A stretch of 9,886 bases of DNA from JBICHM01 sp043101835 (GTDB taxonomy: Bacteria > Planctomycetota > Phycisphaerae > Phycisphaerales > UBA1924): the NCBI GenBank assembly GCA_043101835.1, contig JBICHM010000197.1, positions 1 to 9,886 of the forward strand, read 5' to 3'. The translations under genes and the position numbers were made by a program. A model generated the notes under the pieces. It did not search any database. It had not been told where the DNA came from and saw only the letters and a program-made list of their open reading frames with translations. This document shows positions 1 to 6,144 of the stretch, one piece after another (position 1 is the stretch's first letter; each line of letters begins with the position of its first letter).

Positions 1-1
1 C

Positions 2-691
2 AACACTGTCGAGACCGTCGCCCACCTGCCCTTCATCCTCGAAGAAGGCGCCGAGGCCTTCACCAAGCAGGGCTGCGAGAGCACCATCGGCGGACCGCCC
101 TCCTACGGCACCAAGCTCATGGGCGTCAGCGGGCATGTGAACACCCCCGGCGTCTTCGAGTTCGACCTGGGCATCCCCCTGCGCACGCTCGTCGAGGACT
201 ACTGCGGCGGCATGCGCAACGGCAAGAAGTTCAAGGGCGCCATCCCCGGCGGCGTGTCGATGGGCATCCTCGGCCCCGACCAGTACGAGGCCGAGCTCGA
301 TTTCGACATCGGGCGCAAGCACAATGTCCTCGGCCTCGGCACCGCGTGCCCCACCGTCTTCGATGAAGACACCGACATGGTCGCCGTCGCGCGCAACATC
401 AGCCGCTTCTTCAAGCACGAGTCCTGCGGCCAGTGCACCCCCTGCCGCGAAGGCAGCGGCTGGCTCTACCAGCTGCTCGGACGCATCGAAGCCGGCGATG
501 CGCGCACCAAGGACCTCGACCTCGCCCTCGAAATCGCCACCAGCATGGGCGCGATGCCCGGCACCACGATCTGCGGCCTCGCCGACGGAAACAACTGGGC
601 CGTCCGCACGATCATGAACAAGTACCGCGACGAGTTCGAGAAGCGCGTGCGCCCGACCTATGTGGCGGTGACGGTGGGGGCGGGGGCCTAA
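2..691 (+). CDS. nuoF: NADH-quinone oxidoreductase subunit F (complex I 51-kDa subunit), 5'-truncated
   Basis: This subunit of respiratory complex I sits on the cytoplasmic peripheral arm. It takes hydride from NADH onto FMN and passes electrons to a 4Fe-4S cluster. The reading frame is open from base 2 and 229 residues are visible; the family is usually about 430-450, so the N-terminal half with the NADH and FMN sites lies upstream of the window. What remains begins with NTVETVAHLPFIL, matching the family's NVET segment. An SLBB-like domain follows (GTKLMGVSGHVNTPGVFEF, about residues 37-55). Next come LGLGTA and the cluster-binding motif HESCGQCTPCREG (Cys 142, 145 and 148), with the fourth ligand in TTICGLADG (Cys 191). 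All four cysteines are intact. Base composition is typical of the GC-rich host (40 G/C in 181-240). The expected nuoG does not follow; the next gene starts 67 bases downstream and is unrelated. Confidence 0.95.
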   Translation, partial: NTVETVAHLPFILEEGAEAFTKQGCESTIGGPPSYGTKLMGVSGHVNTPGVFEFDLGIPLRTLVEDYCGGMRNGKKFKGAIPGGVSMGILGPDQYEAELDFDIGRKHNVLGLGTACPTVFDEDTDMVAVARNISRFFKHESCGQCTPCREGSGWLYQLLGRIEAGDARTKDLDLALEIATSMGAMPGTTICGLADGNNWAVRTIMNKYRDEFEKRVRPTYVAVTVGAGA

Positions 692-730
692 AGAGGACAT
701 CTCAGTAGCTCAATCGGAACCAATTCTGGT

Positions 731-759
731 ATGTTTATCTCCAAATCGGAGATAGACAT
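731..759 (+). promoter_or_regulatory. 12-bp inverted repeat covering the RBS and TTG start of the HD gene
   Basis: The arms atgtttatctcc (731-742) and ggagatagacat (748-759) are inverted complements around a 5-base spacer, aaatc. The single mismatch (735/755) is a G-U pair in RNA. The right arm contains the GGAGAT Shine-Dalgarno sequence (748-753) and ends on the first base of the TTG start codon. It could be an operator palindrome for a repressor or an mRNA hairpin that masks the RBS. Just upstream, TGGTATGTT (728-736) resembles an extended -10 element, but no good -35 is visible. The repeat is seen directly; its function is inferred. Confidence 0.6.
748..753 (+). promoter_or_regulatory. Ribosome binding site fixing a TTG start
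   Basis: GGAGAT lies 5 bases before TTG at 759. An in-frame TAG stop at 753-755 rules out any start upstream, so TTG is the natural initiation codon. The site lies within one arm of the inverted repeat. Confidence 0.75.
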
Positions 760-2156
760 TGCACAATCCAAATCTCGAAGTTCGCGATCCGGTTCACGGA
801 TTTGTCCGCCTCACGGCGGCCGAATGGGAAGTGGTGAATACGCTCCCATTCCAACGCCTTCGGGATGTGCGCCAGCTTGCGATGGGACATATGGTGTACC
901 CAGGCGCAACCCATACGCGGCTTGAGCATTCAATTGGCTGCGTGCATATCGCGACGCGACTTCTCGAGTTGCTCCTGACACGCAACGCTGCTCGGGGCGA
1001 AGTTCCATTACGGACAGCGTTCAAGCTAGATGAGGGCGCGGGATCGCGTGCGATGAAGATTCTACGCCTTGCGGCTCTCCTTCACGATGTCGGCCACCCA
1101 GCCTTCTCTCACTCTGGAGAGGAGCTATCACCCATCGATGCCGCAACTGGAAAGCGCACCGACCACGAGCAGATGACAGCGAGAATCATTCGCGAATCAG
1201 AGATTCGGGAAGTGATAGAACAGAACTACAGCTCACATGGAATCACTGTCGAGGAAGTGATCGCAGTTGCGACGAAGCCGAGCCTCGCCCGTCGCACGGG
1301 CTCCGAGGGCTGGATCTCGTTCCTAAATGGACTTCTCGCGGGCGAACTGGGCGCAGATAGAATCGACTACTTGCTCAGGGATGCCCACCATTCGGGACAG
1401 CCTGTGGGGGTGTTTGATCACGAACGCCTTCTACCATCAATAGCCTTGGTAGAGGCCCCCGAAGAAGCGGAGCCTGGATTCCGACTCGCATTGGATGAAG
1501 GTGGCTGGCTTGTCGCGGAGCAGATGATCGTCTCCCGATACCTCATGTATGTCTCCCTCTACTTCCACAAGACGAAGCGAATCTATGAGATTCACTTAGA
1601 GAACTTCTTGCGGAAGTGGCTTGATCGCGAGTTGGGCACTCCGGCACTTCCTTGGGATCTCGACGAGTATCTCGGCATCAGCGACAGCCGGATCATCGCG
1701 GCCATTGCCATGGCGGCGAGAGATTCGAACCACCCAGCGCACTTGGAAGCGCGAGCATTTGTGGATCGAAGTCATCTACGGCTCGCGAGAGAGCTAGTTC
1801 TCGCAGATAATTATCAAGTTATTTCGAGCCAGGGACTCCCTGACAGGAAGAAGCCTGATCCAAAGAGATTCGACTTGCTCGCCGATTATATTCGGTCTAT
1901 GTTTGGTAATGCCCGCCTGGCCTTCGACTCGAAGGGACACCCTGCGACGAAGCAGTTCGAGCCCAGGCCCGATCGGGTCATCGTGCTTCTTGAGGGCCAG
2001 CCTCGCTATCTCCCTGAAGTCTCAGAGATTATGCGTGGCATGCCCGCTGACATCTGGAGGGGGAGAATCTACTCCGACAAGGATCATCGCGAAGATGTAC
2101 GCTCAGCGTGTGCAGATTTTCTTGCCGCGAACCCGATAACGGAGGCACCTCGATGA
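759..2156 (+). CDS. HD-domain phosphohydrolase, YwfO/COG1078-type (putative dNTP triphosphohydrolase)
   Basis: This 465-residue cytoplasmic protein belongs to the metal-dependent HD superfamily. Characterised relatives of this type hydrolyse deoxynucleoside triphosphates to the nucleoside and tripolyphosphate; that activity is inferred here from family. The family's opening DPVHGF lies at residues 10-15. THTRLEHSIG supplies His57, LLHDVGHPAFSH supplies the His109-Asp110 doublet, and GELGADRIDYLLRDAHHSG supplies the last metal-ligand Asp (Asp200 or Asp203). The metal site therefore appears complete. The C-terminal 250 residues are mostly helical, as in relatives. The start is TTG with a GGAGAT site 5 bases upstream and an in-frame stop at 753-755. 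Its stop overlaps the ATG of the YwgA-like gene (ATGA, 2153-2156), so the two are coupled. GC is much lower than in neighbours (27 of 60 in 1201-1260, 29 of 60 in 1861-1920), which suggests horizontal acquisition. The exact substrate is uncertain. Confidence 0.92.
   Translation: MHNPNLEVRDPVHGFVRLTAAEWEVVNTLPFQRLRDVRQLAMGHMVYPGATHTRLEHSIGCVHIATRLLELLLTRNAARGEVPLRTAFKLDEGAGSRAMKILRLAALLHDVGHPAFSHSGEELSPIDAATGKRTDHEQMTARIIRESEIREVIEQNYSSHGITVEEVIAVATKPSLARRTGSEGWISFLNGLLAGELGADRIDYLLRDAHHSGQPVGVFDHERLLPSIALVEAPEEAEPGFRLALDEGGWLVAEQMIVSRYLMYVSLYFHKTKRIYEIHLENFLRKWLDRELGTPALPWDLDEYLGISDSRIIAAIAMAARDSNHPAHLEARAFVDRSHLRLARELVLADNYQVISSQGLPDRKKPDPKRFDLLADYIRSMFGNARLAFDSKGHPATKQFEPRPDRVIVLLEGQPRYLPEVSEIMRGMPADIWRGRIYSDKDHREDVRSACADFLAANPITEAPR
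2141..2145 (+). promoter_or_regulatory. Ribosome binding site of the YwgA-like gene
   Basis: GGAGG ends 7 bases before ATG 2153, inside the end of the HD gene. It selects 2153 over the in-frame ATG at 2108, which has no comparable site and would create a long overlap. Confidence 0.75.
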
Positions 2157-2686
2157 CCGTCAATGACAAATGTCATCGCGCTTGGGTATCTGCGGCCGTC
2201 CAGCGACTCCGAGACGAAGGAAGCTGGGCTGGGCGGATCCATGTTCACAAGCTCTTGGTCGTCGCCCAGTTGCTTGGTCTTGTTCGCGTTCCATTCCGCT
2301 TCGAGCTCTATCGATACGGGCCATATTCCTTTGAGCTTGACGAACTGATTGCGGACATGGAGAACTTCGGCTTCGTCTCGAAAGAATATGCCCAGCCTGG
2401 CTACGGCCCTCGTCTCGCGCTTTCTTCAACTGGAGAGGAAGACCTCGATTCGCTTAGCGAACATGAACTCGCTGCCCTGTCAACGGTAGCGAGCGAGTTC
2501 GGGCGACGTGGCAGCAAAGAGCTGGAGCTTCTGGCAACGAGTTTGTGGGTAATGGAAGAGGAAGGCGTTTCTGACAAAGATGCCGTTCGAGTTAGGGTTC
2601 AGGAGCTGAAGCCACACAGAAGTGAGTCTGACACTGCGCGAGGTGTAGATGAGGCGTTGTCTCTTCGGGAGACGCTTCGCCGATAG
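2153..2686 (+). CDS. YwgA-like protein, partner of the HD phosphohydrolase
   Basis: This 177-residue protein resembles Bacillus YwgA in its N-terminal half. An initial helix region is followed by GRIHVHKLLVVAQLLG (residues 27-42) in place of the family's RKKLQK segment. Next come the signature YRYGPYSFELDELI (53-66), then MENFGFV (69-75). A C-terminal helical part ends near LKPH (152-155). No signal peptide or membrane segment is seen, so it should be cytoplasmic. Its biochemical role is not established. In Bacillus subtilis, ywgA lies beside ywfO, an HD gene of the same type as the one upstream here, so the pairing is probably functional. The YGPYS motif also recalls SocA/Panacea (DUF4065) antitoxin domains, so an antitoxin-like or regulatory role is possible but unproven. 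The start at 2153 has GGAGG 7 bases upstream and overlaps the HD stop as ATGA. Base use matches the low-GC HD gene. A strong terminator follows. Confidence 0.78.
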   Translation: MTVNDKCHRAWVSAAVQRLRDEGSWAGRIHVHKLLVVAQLLGLVRVPFRFELYRYGPYSFELDELIADMENFGFVSKEYAQPGYGPRLALSSTGEEDLDSLSEHELAALSTVASEFGRRGSKELELLATSLWVMEEEGVSDKDAVRVRVQELKPHRSESDTARGVDEALSLRETLRR

Positions 2687-2712
2687 CAACGGCAATGATC
2701 GACCATTCTTCT

Positions 2713-2748
2713 ACACCCCTCGGGCATCCCCGAGGGGTGTTTTCGTTT
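2713..2748 (+). terminator. Rho-independent terminator after the HD-YwgA pair
   Basis: The arms acacccctcggg (2713-2724) and cccgaggggtgt (2729-2740) form a perfect 12-bp stem around a 4-base loop. The T-rich tract tttcgttt (2741-2748) follows. It lies 26 bases after the stop of the YwgA-like gene and closes the plus-strand transcript. Its flanks are T-rich only on the plus-strand side. Confidence 0.9.
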
Positions 2749-2818
2749 GTGCTCGCCTCGCCGCAATCACACCCATAGCCTTCCCCACAAGAACACCGAC
2801 CGACGAACCCCGCAGCAC

Positions 2819-2824
2819 AGGAGG
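2819..2824 (+). promoter_or_regulatory. Ribosome binding site fixing the lipoprotein start
   Basis: AGGAGG ends 7 bases before ATG 2832. The frame is open upstream to 2649, but that stretch crosses the terminator and has no RBS or signal sequence, so 2832 is the start. Confidence 0.8.
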
Positions 2825-2831
2825 CGTTCGT

Positions 2832-3254
2832 ATGCGCTTTGCCACCACCATCGCTTTCACCGGATCCATCGCCCTCTTCTTCGCCGGCTGCGGCGAGGAG
2901 GGCTCGACCGGCGATTCCGCCGCGGACACCATGCAGCAGCAGGCGTCCGACATGGCCAGCCAGGCCGGCGACGCGTGGCAGGAGACGCGCGACGCCTTCG
3001 TCGCCGAGACGCGCGCCCGCATCGAAGGGCTCGAGGCGCAGGTCGCCGAGCTCCGCGCCGAGGCCGAGCGCGCCGAGGCCACCGAGGCGATGAAGAGCCT
3101 CGCGGGCGAGGCCGAGCAGGCGCTCAACGATGCGAAGGCCAACCTCCAGAACCTCGCCGACGCCGGGGCCGAGCAGTGGGAGTCCATCCGCACCGGCCTC
3201 GCCGATGCGCTCGACAACCTCGAAGCGAAGCTCCGCGAGGGCGCCGGCGGCTGA
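2832..3254 (+). CDS. Small coiled-coil lipoprotein of unknown function
   Basis: A 140-residue exported lipoprotein. The N terminus MRFATTIAFTGSIALFFAGC is a lipoprotein signal peptide with Cys20 in the lipobox (FAGC), followed by a short acidic linker GEEGSTGDSAAD. From about residue 33 to 137 the sequence is Ala/Glu-rich with heptad-like spacing (for example IEGLEAQVAELRAEAERAEA), predicting a long amphipathic helix or coiled coil. Trp56 and Trp117 are the only aromatic landmarks in that helix. No enzymatic motif is visible. After lipid attachment it would be anchored in a membrane facing the periplasm. It begins 84 bases after the terminator and so is transcribed separately from the HD-YwgA pair; no clear promoter was found in 2749-2818. 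It converges on the minus-strand dockerin gene with only 12 bases between the stops and no separate terminator. High GC matches the host. It could be a structural or stress-related envelope lipoprotein; I do not recognise a named family. Confidence 0.85.
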   Translation: MRFATTIAFTGSIALFFAGCGEEGSTGDSAADTMQQQASDMASQAGDAWQETRDAFVAETRARIEGLEAQVAELRAEAERAEATEAMKSLAGEAEQALNDAKANLQNLADAGAEQWESIRTGLADALDNLEAKLREGAGG

Positions 3255-3266
3255 TCGCCCCGCGCG

Positions 3267-4946
3267 CTACGGGCACATGCCCCACGCGCCGAGCAGCAAT
3301 CCCAGGTCTGCGCCGTCGGTGTTCCCATCGCCGTTCAGATCGCCTGTCGGCGTGCCCCATGCGCCCAGCAGGACGCCGAGGTCCGCGCCGTCGGTGACGC
3401 CGTCGCCGTTGAAGTCACTCGGGCAGCCCGGGCAGGTGACGACGATGCGCACGCGCCGGTCCTCGGCGAGCGCGAGCGCCGTCGGGGCGCCGCTCTCGGG
3501 GTACGCGGCCCACGATGTCACGCCGCTGACCGTCGGCGTCCCGATGGCGACATCGCTGAACGACAGCAGCCCCGTCCACTCGCCGTCGAGCGGGCCGGCC
3601 ACATAGCCGTCGGTGCGCGCCGGCGCCCACACATTGCGCACGGTCATGAGGCTGCCGTCGGGCGTCACGCTGAAGATGTCGCTTGCATCGCTCGCGTCGT
3701 CGCGCACCGCGAAGTCGCCCGTCGTGCCCGTCAGCTCGAAGCGCGTTTCCGCGCGCCCGCCCACTGGCCCGACGCCGTCGTCGAGCACGAGGTAGATGCC
3801 GAACCCATCGGCTGCGCGCACGCCGAAGAGGTGCGCGCGATCGTCGACGAGCGCCGGGAACGATCCCTGGTACGACGGCGCGCCGCTGGTCCAGCCGTGG
3901 TAGGCAGCGTGCGTGTCGCCCGTCTGCACGGGCGCCATCTCGCCCAGCAGGTTCGCGTCGAAGTCGCCGGCCCCAGGCGCCGACTCCTGGCTGATCATGA
4001 TGCGCCGCGGGCGCACCTCCACCGCCAGCGGCCCGGCGATCACCTCCGCCCCGAGACTGTCGATCGCGCGCAGTCGGTACACCTCATCATCGAGCGGGCG
4101 GTCGATCGCCTCGGCCGTCGTCGCGACCTCGGTCCACACGCCGCCATCGTCGCGCTCCCACACGAACTCGTAGGGTGGCATGCCGCCGACCGCGCCGCCC
4201 AGCAGCCCCACCGCATCGCCCGCGCACACCGCATCGCGCGCCAGGTCTGCGTCCGCGCTCAGCGGCCCCGCGCCCTGTGCGGGGCTGAAGAGGTCGAACC
4301 CAAGCCCCACACTCGACGCCGTTCCCGTGTAGCGAATGCGCACCTGCGCAATGTCCGCGGACGCGCGGCTGAACGACCACCCGAACGCCAGCGCATCGCC
4401 CGCGCCGTTGGGATCAGCGCATGTCCCCATGCTCGGCCCGGCCAGCCCGTCGATGACCGCCGTCTCCAGCACCGCGCCGGCGCCGTCGAGCGCCTCGATC
4501 GTCCACTGCTCGCACGGCGGCCCGCCGGTCGGTGTGCGACAGTCGACATCCAGCACCACGCCCGACGCCGCGGACACCGGCGACACATAGGTGATCAACA
4601 GATCCCCCGCGACGCCGATCGAGTTGTTGTCCGTCAGGAAGGAATCCCCGATGCCCTGCCCCGGCAGCGGTGTATCGGCGCCGTTGCACGACGCGAACGC
4701 CGTCTGCGGCGTCCCGACCTTTGCGATCCGCGGCAACCCGATCGGCAGCCCCGTCGTGCGGCTGATCAGCGCGAACGACACCCCGAAGTTCGCCTCGTAC
4801 TCTGTCGAGATCTCCTGCTGGTCGACGGTCGGCGCACCGCCCGGCAGCGTCTCGAAGTCGATGGTCTGCCCCGGCGCGCCGGCGCAGACGGAAAGCGCAG
4901 CGGCGACACCGACGACGCCCGGCGCGCGTGCGATCACATGCGGCAT
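3267..4946 (-). CDS. Secreted multidomain protein with choice-of-anchor-like and Ig/PKD-like regions and dockerin-type tail
   Basis: A 559-residue exported protein. The hydrophobic signal segment VIARAPGVVGVAAALSVCAGA (about residues 4-24) precedes the mature start near TIDFETLPGG. Residues 28-222 resemble the beta-sandwich 'choice-of-anchor' domains of surface proteins (IDFE, QEISTEYEANFGVSF, VVLDVD, then QVRIRYTG). Residues 240-313 look like an Ig/PKD-like module (CAGDAV, GGMPPYEFVWERDDG, VYRLRAIDSLGAEV). Residues 315-505 are a second beta-rich region with no family I recognise. The last 52 residues hold two dockerin-like EF-hand repeats bracketed by cysteines, ending GMCP. No catalytic motif is evident; adhesion or carbohydrate binding is possible but inferred. 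The start at 4946 is chosen because GAGGGG lies 7 bases upstream and it opens the signal peptide; the frame runs on to 5072 with no such features. It follows the 5026-6144 gene by 79 bases in the same direction and may be co-transcribed. Confidence 0.88.
   Translation of the reverse strand: MPHVIARAPGVVGVAAALSVCAGAPGQTIDFETLPGGAPTVDQQEISTEYEANFGVSFALISRTTGLPIGLPRIAKVGTPQTAFASCNGADTPLPGQGIGDSFLTDNNSIGVAGDLLITYVSPVSAASGVVLDVDCRTPTGGPPCEQWTIEALDGAGAVLETAVIDGLAGPSMGTCADPNGAGDALAFGWSFSRASADIAQVRIRYTGTASSVGLGFDLFSPAQGAGPLSADADLARDAVCAGDAVGLLGGAVGGMPPYEFVWERDDGGVWTEVATTAEAIDRPLDDEVYRLRAIDSLGAEVIAGPLAVEVRPRRIMISQESAPGAGDFDANLLGEMAPVQTGDTHAAYHGWTSGAPSYQGSFPALVDDRAHLFGVRAADGFGIYLVLDDGVGPVGGRAETRFELTGTTGDFAVRDDASDASDIFSVTPDGSLMTVRNVWAPARTDGYVAGPLDGEWTGLLSFSDVAIGTPTVSGVTSWAAYPESGAPTALALAEDRRVRIVVTCPGCPSDFNGDGVTDGADLGVLLGAWGTPTGDLNGDGNTDGADLGLLLGAWGMCP
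3279..3416 (-). repeat. Tandem dockerin-like EF-hand repeats in the 3267-4946 protein
   Basis: Two 63-base units (3354-3416 first, 3279-3341 second) encode 21-residue repeats separated by TPTG. Each begins with a 12-residue calcium loop (DFNGDGVTDGAD and DLNGDGNTDGAD), then a hydrophobic helix (LGVLLGAWG and LGLLLGAWG). Cysteines lie three residues before the first unit and two residues after the second. A 33-base stretch (3376-3408) is identical to 5132-5164 in the next gene. Confidence 0.9.
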
Positions 4947-4953
4947 GGTTATT

Positions 4954-4959
4954 CCCCTC
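4954..4959 (-). promoter_or_regulatory. Ribosome binding site fixing the 4946 start
   Basis: On the minus strand GAGGGG ends 7 bases before ATG 4946. It supports this start over the in-frame ATG at 5072. The 79-base gap (4947-5025) shows no strong terminator, only short imperfect GATC-containing complementarity. Confidence 0.7.
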
Positions 4960-5025
4960 AATGAACCAACGCCGAGTGTGACCGAATCGATCTGCCGGAT
5001 CAACGATTCGTCGCGTGATTCCGCC

Positions 5026-6144
5026 TCAACACCCGCCCCAGGCACCCAGCAGCAACCCCAGGTCCGCGCCATCGGTGGTCCCGTCGCCGTTCAGGTCGCC
5101 CGCCGGCGTGCCCCAGGCGCCGAGCAGCAACCCGAGGTCCGCGCCGTCGGTGACGCCGTCGCCGGAGAGATCGCTTGGGCACGGATCCGTCGGGATGACA
5201 ATCAGCTGCGCGCTCTCGCCGGAGCCGCTGCCCGACACGCCCGTCGTGAGCACGATCGCGCCCGCGCCGGCCGTCCCCTGCGCGTAGGTGCGCAGCTGAT
5301 CGTTCAGCGAGTCGAGCACGACCGCCGCGCCGAGGCCTGCCGAGTACACCCCCGCGACCTCACCGGCCACGCCGAAATACTCGCTCGTCGCGAACACGCT
5401 GACGCCCAGCGTCGCCGGATCGATCAGCAGCATCCGCTCCTGCGCCGTGTTCGAGTTGTCATCCACCTTCAGGAACACCGAGCCCGCCGGCCCGGCGCTG
5501 AAGCCCACCGCGATCTCCCCGCTCTCGGAGACGTCATACAGCGTCGTCGCGACCGCCGTCACCTGGTCGCCCGGGGCGTTGAGCGAAAGGCGCATGATGC
5601 GCGTCTCGCCGGGGACGCTGTCGTCGGCGCCGAACAGGCTGTTCGTCGCGCCGTCGTACCACAGCGCATCGACCGACTGGATCGAAGCAACGGTCACGCC
5701 GTCGGTCGCGAGCAGATCATGCGCCACGCCCGCCGCGTCAACGAATCCGAGAATGCCCGCGCCGCCGACGCTGTAGTAGATGCGCCCGTCGCCGGTGGTC
5801 GCCGGGTTGTCCGCCGCGACCGGCCCGAGGGCGACCGCATCCGCCACGCCGACCGCGTCGGCCGTGCGCAACCCTGTATCGCTCGAATAGACGATCCGCT
5901 GGCGCGCGGCGCAGAACGCCGCGCGACCCTGCGCGAAGCCCGTCGTGAGCGGGAAGGTCATCGTCGTCCAGGTCGCCGGATCGATGCACACCGCCGCCCG
6001 CTGCGAGCCCCCTCCCGTCGCGGGAATCGCCGTGCTGATCAGCCAGATGTCGCCGGGGATGAACTCCGGCACGGTCGCCCCGGCGGACGCGACGCTCGCC
6101 AGCGCGAGCGCGCCACACACCGCGGAAGTCGATCGAAAACGCAT
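5026..6144 (-). CDS. Secreted propeller-like protein with dockerin-type tail
   Basis: A 372-residue exported protein. The signal peptide MRFRSTSAVCGALALASVASA has a likely cleavage after ASA (residue 21). Residues 23-318 read as repeated beta-strand blocks with Gly/Asp turns (GDIWLIS, RIVYSSDTG, GRIYYSVGG, DALWYDGATNSLFG, GSVFLKVDD, RMLLIDPATL), the pattern of a beta-propeller of the YVTN/NHL/SMP-30 sort. I cannot name a family and see no catalytic residues. Residues 325-370 carry two dockerin-like repeats and the chain ends in Gly-Cys. The start at 6144 shares its A with the TGA stop of the upstream gene (TGATG, 6146-6142), and a GGGGAG lies 10 bases upstream. This implies translational coupling to the C39-like paralog. 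The frame is open to 6237, but that stretch would be Arg-rich antisense-like sequence over the upstream dockerin tail. It may work with the upstream protein at the cell surface; that is inference. Confidence 0.88.
   Translation of the reverse strand: MRFRSTSAVCGALALASVASAGATVPEFIPGDIWLISTAIPATGGGSQRAAVCIDPATWTTMTFPLTTGFAQGRAAFCAARQRIVYSSDTGLRTADAVGVADAVALGPVAADNPATTGDGRIYYSVGGAGILGFVDAAGVAHDLLATDGVTVASIQSVDALWYDGATNSLFGADDSVPGETRIMRLSLNAPGDQVTAVATTLYDVSESGEIAVGFSAGPAGSVFLKVDDNSNTAQERMLLIDPATLGVSVFATSEYFGVAGEVAGVYSAGLGAAVVLDSLNDQLRTYAQGTAGAGAIVLTTGVSGSGSGESAQLIVIPTDPCPSDLSGDGVTDGADLGLLLGAWGTPAGDLNGDGTTDGADLGLLLGAWGGC
5035..5172 (-). repeat. Tandem dockerin-like EF-hand repeats in the 5026-6144 protein
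   Basis: Units 5110-5172 (loop DLSGDGVTDGAD) and 5035-5097 (loop DLNGDGTTDGAD) are separated by TPAG. Both helices are LGLLLGAWG. A Cys (5179-5181) lies three residues before the first loop and the protein ends GC. Ser replaces Asn at loop position 3 of the first unit. Confidence 0.9.

Noticed and set aside
706..717. tagctcaatcgg matches the A-box/D-arm consensus of tRNA genes, just before the low-GC island.
   Set aside because: No matching D-stem partner, anticodon arm, T-loop (GGTTCGA-like) or acceptor complement follows, and no other tRNA piece was found at the island's right end. A 12-base match to a degenerate consensus can arise by chance.
2711..3328. A 205-codon minus-strand open frame over the lipoprotein gene.
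   Set aside because: Ser/Ala/Arg-rich low-complexity shadow; the plus strand has AGGAGG, a lipobox and a coiled coil.
3831..4964. A 377-codon plus-strand open frame opposite the anchor-like gene.
   Set aside because: Arg-rich antisense translation with no motif; the minus-strand frame has codon and domain support.
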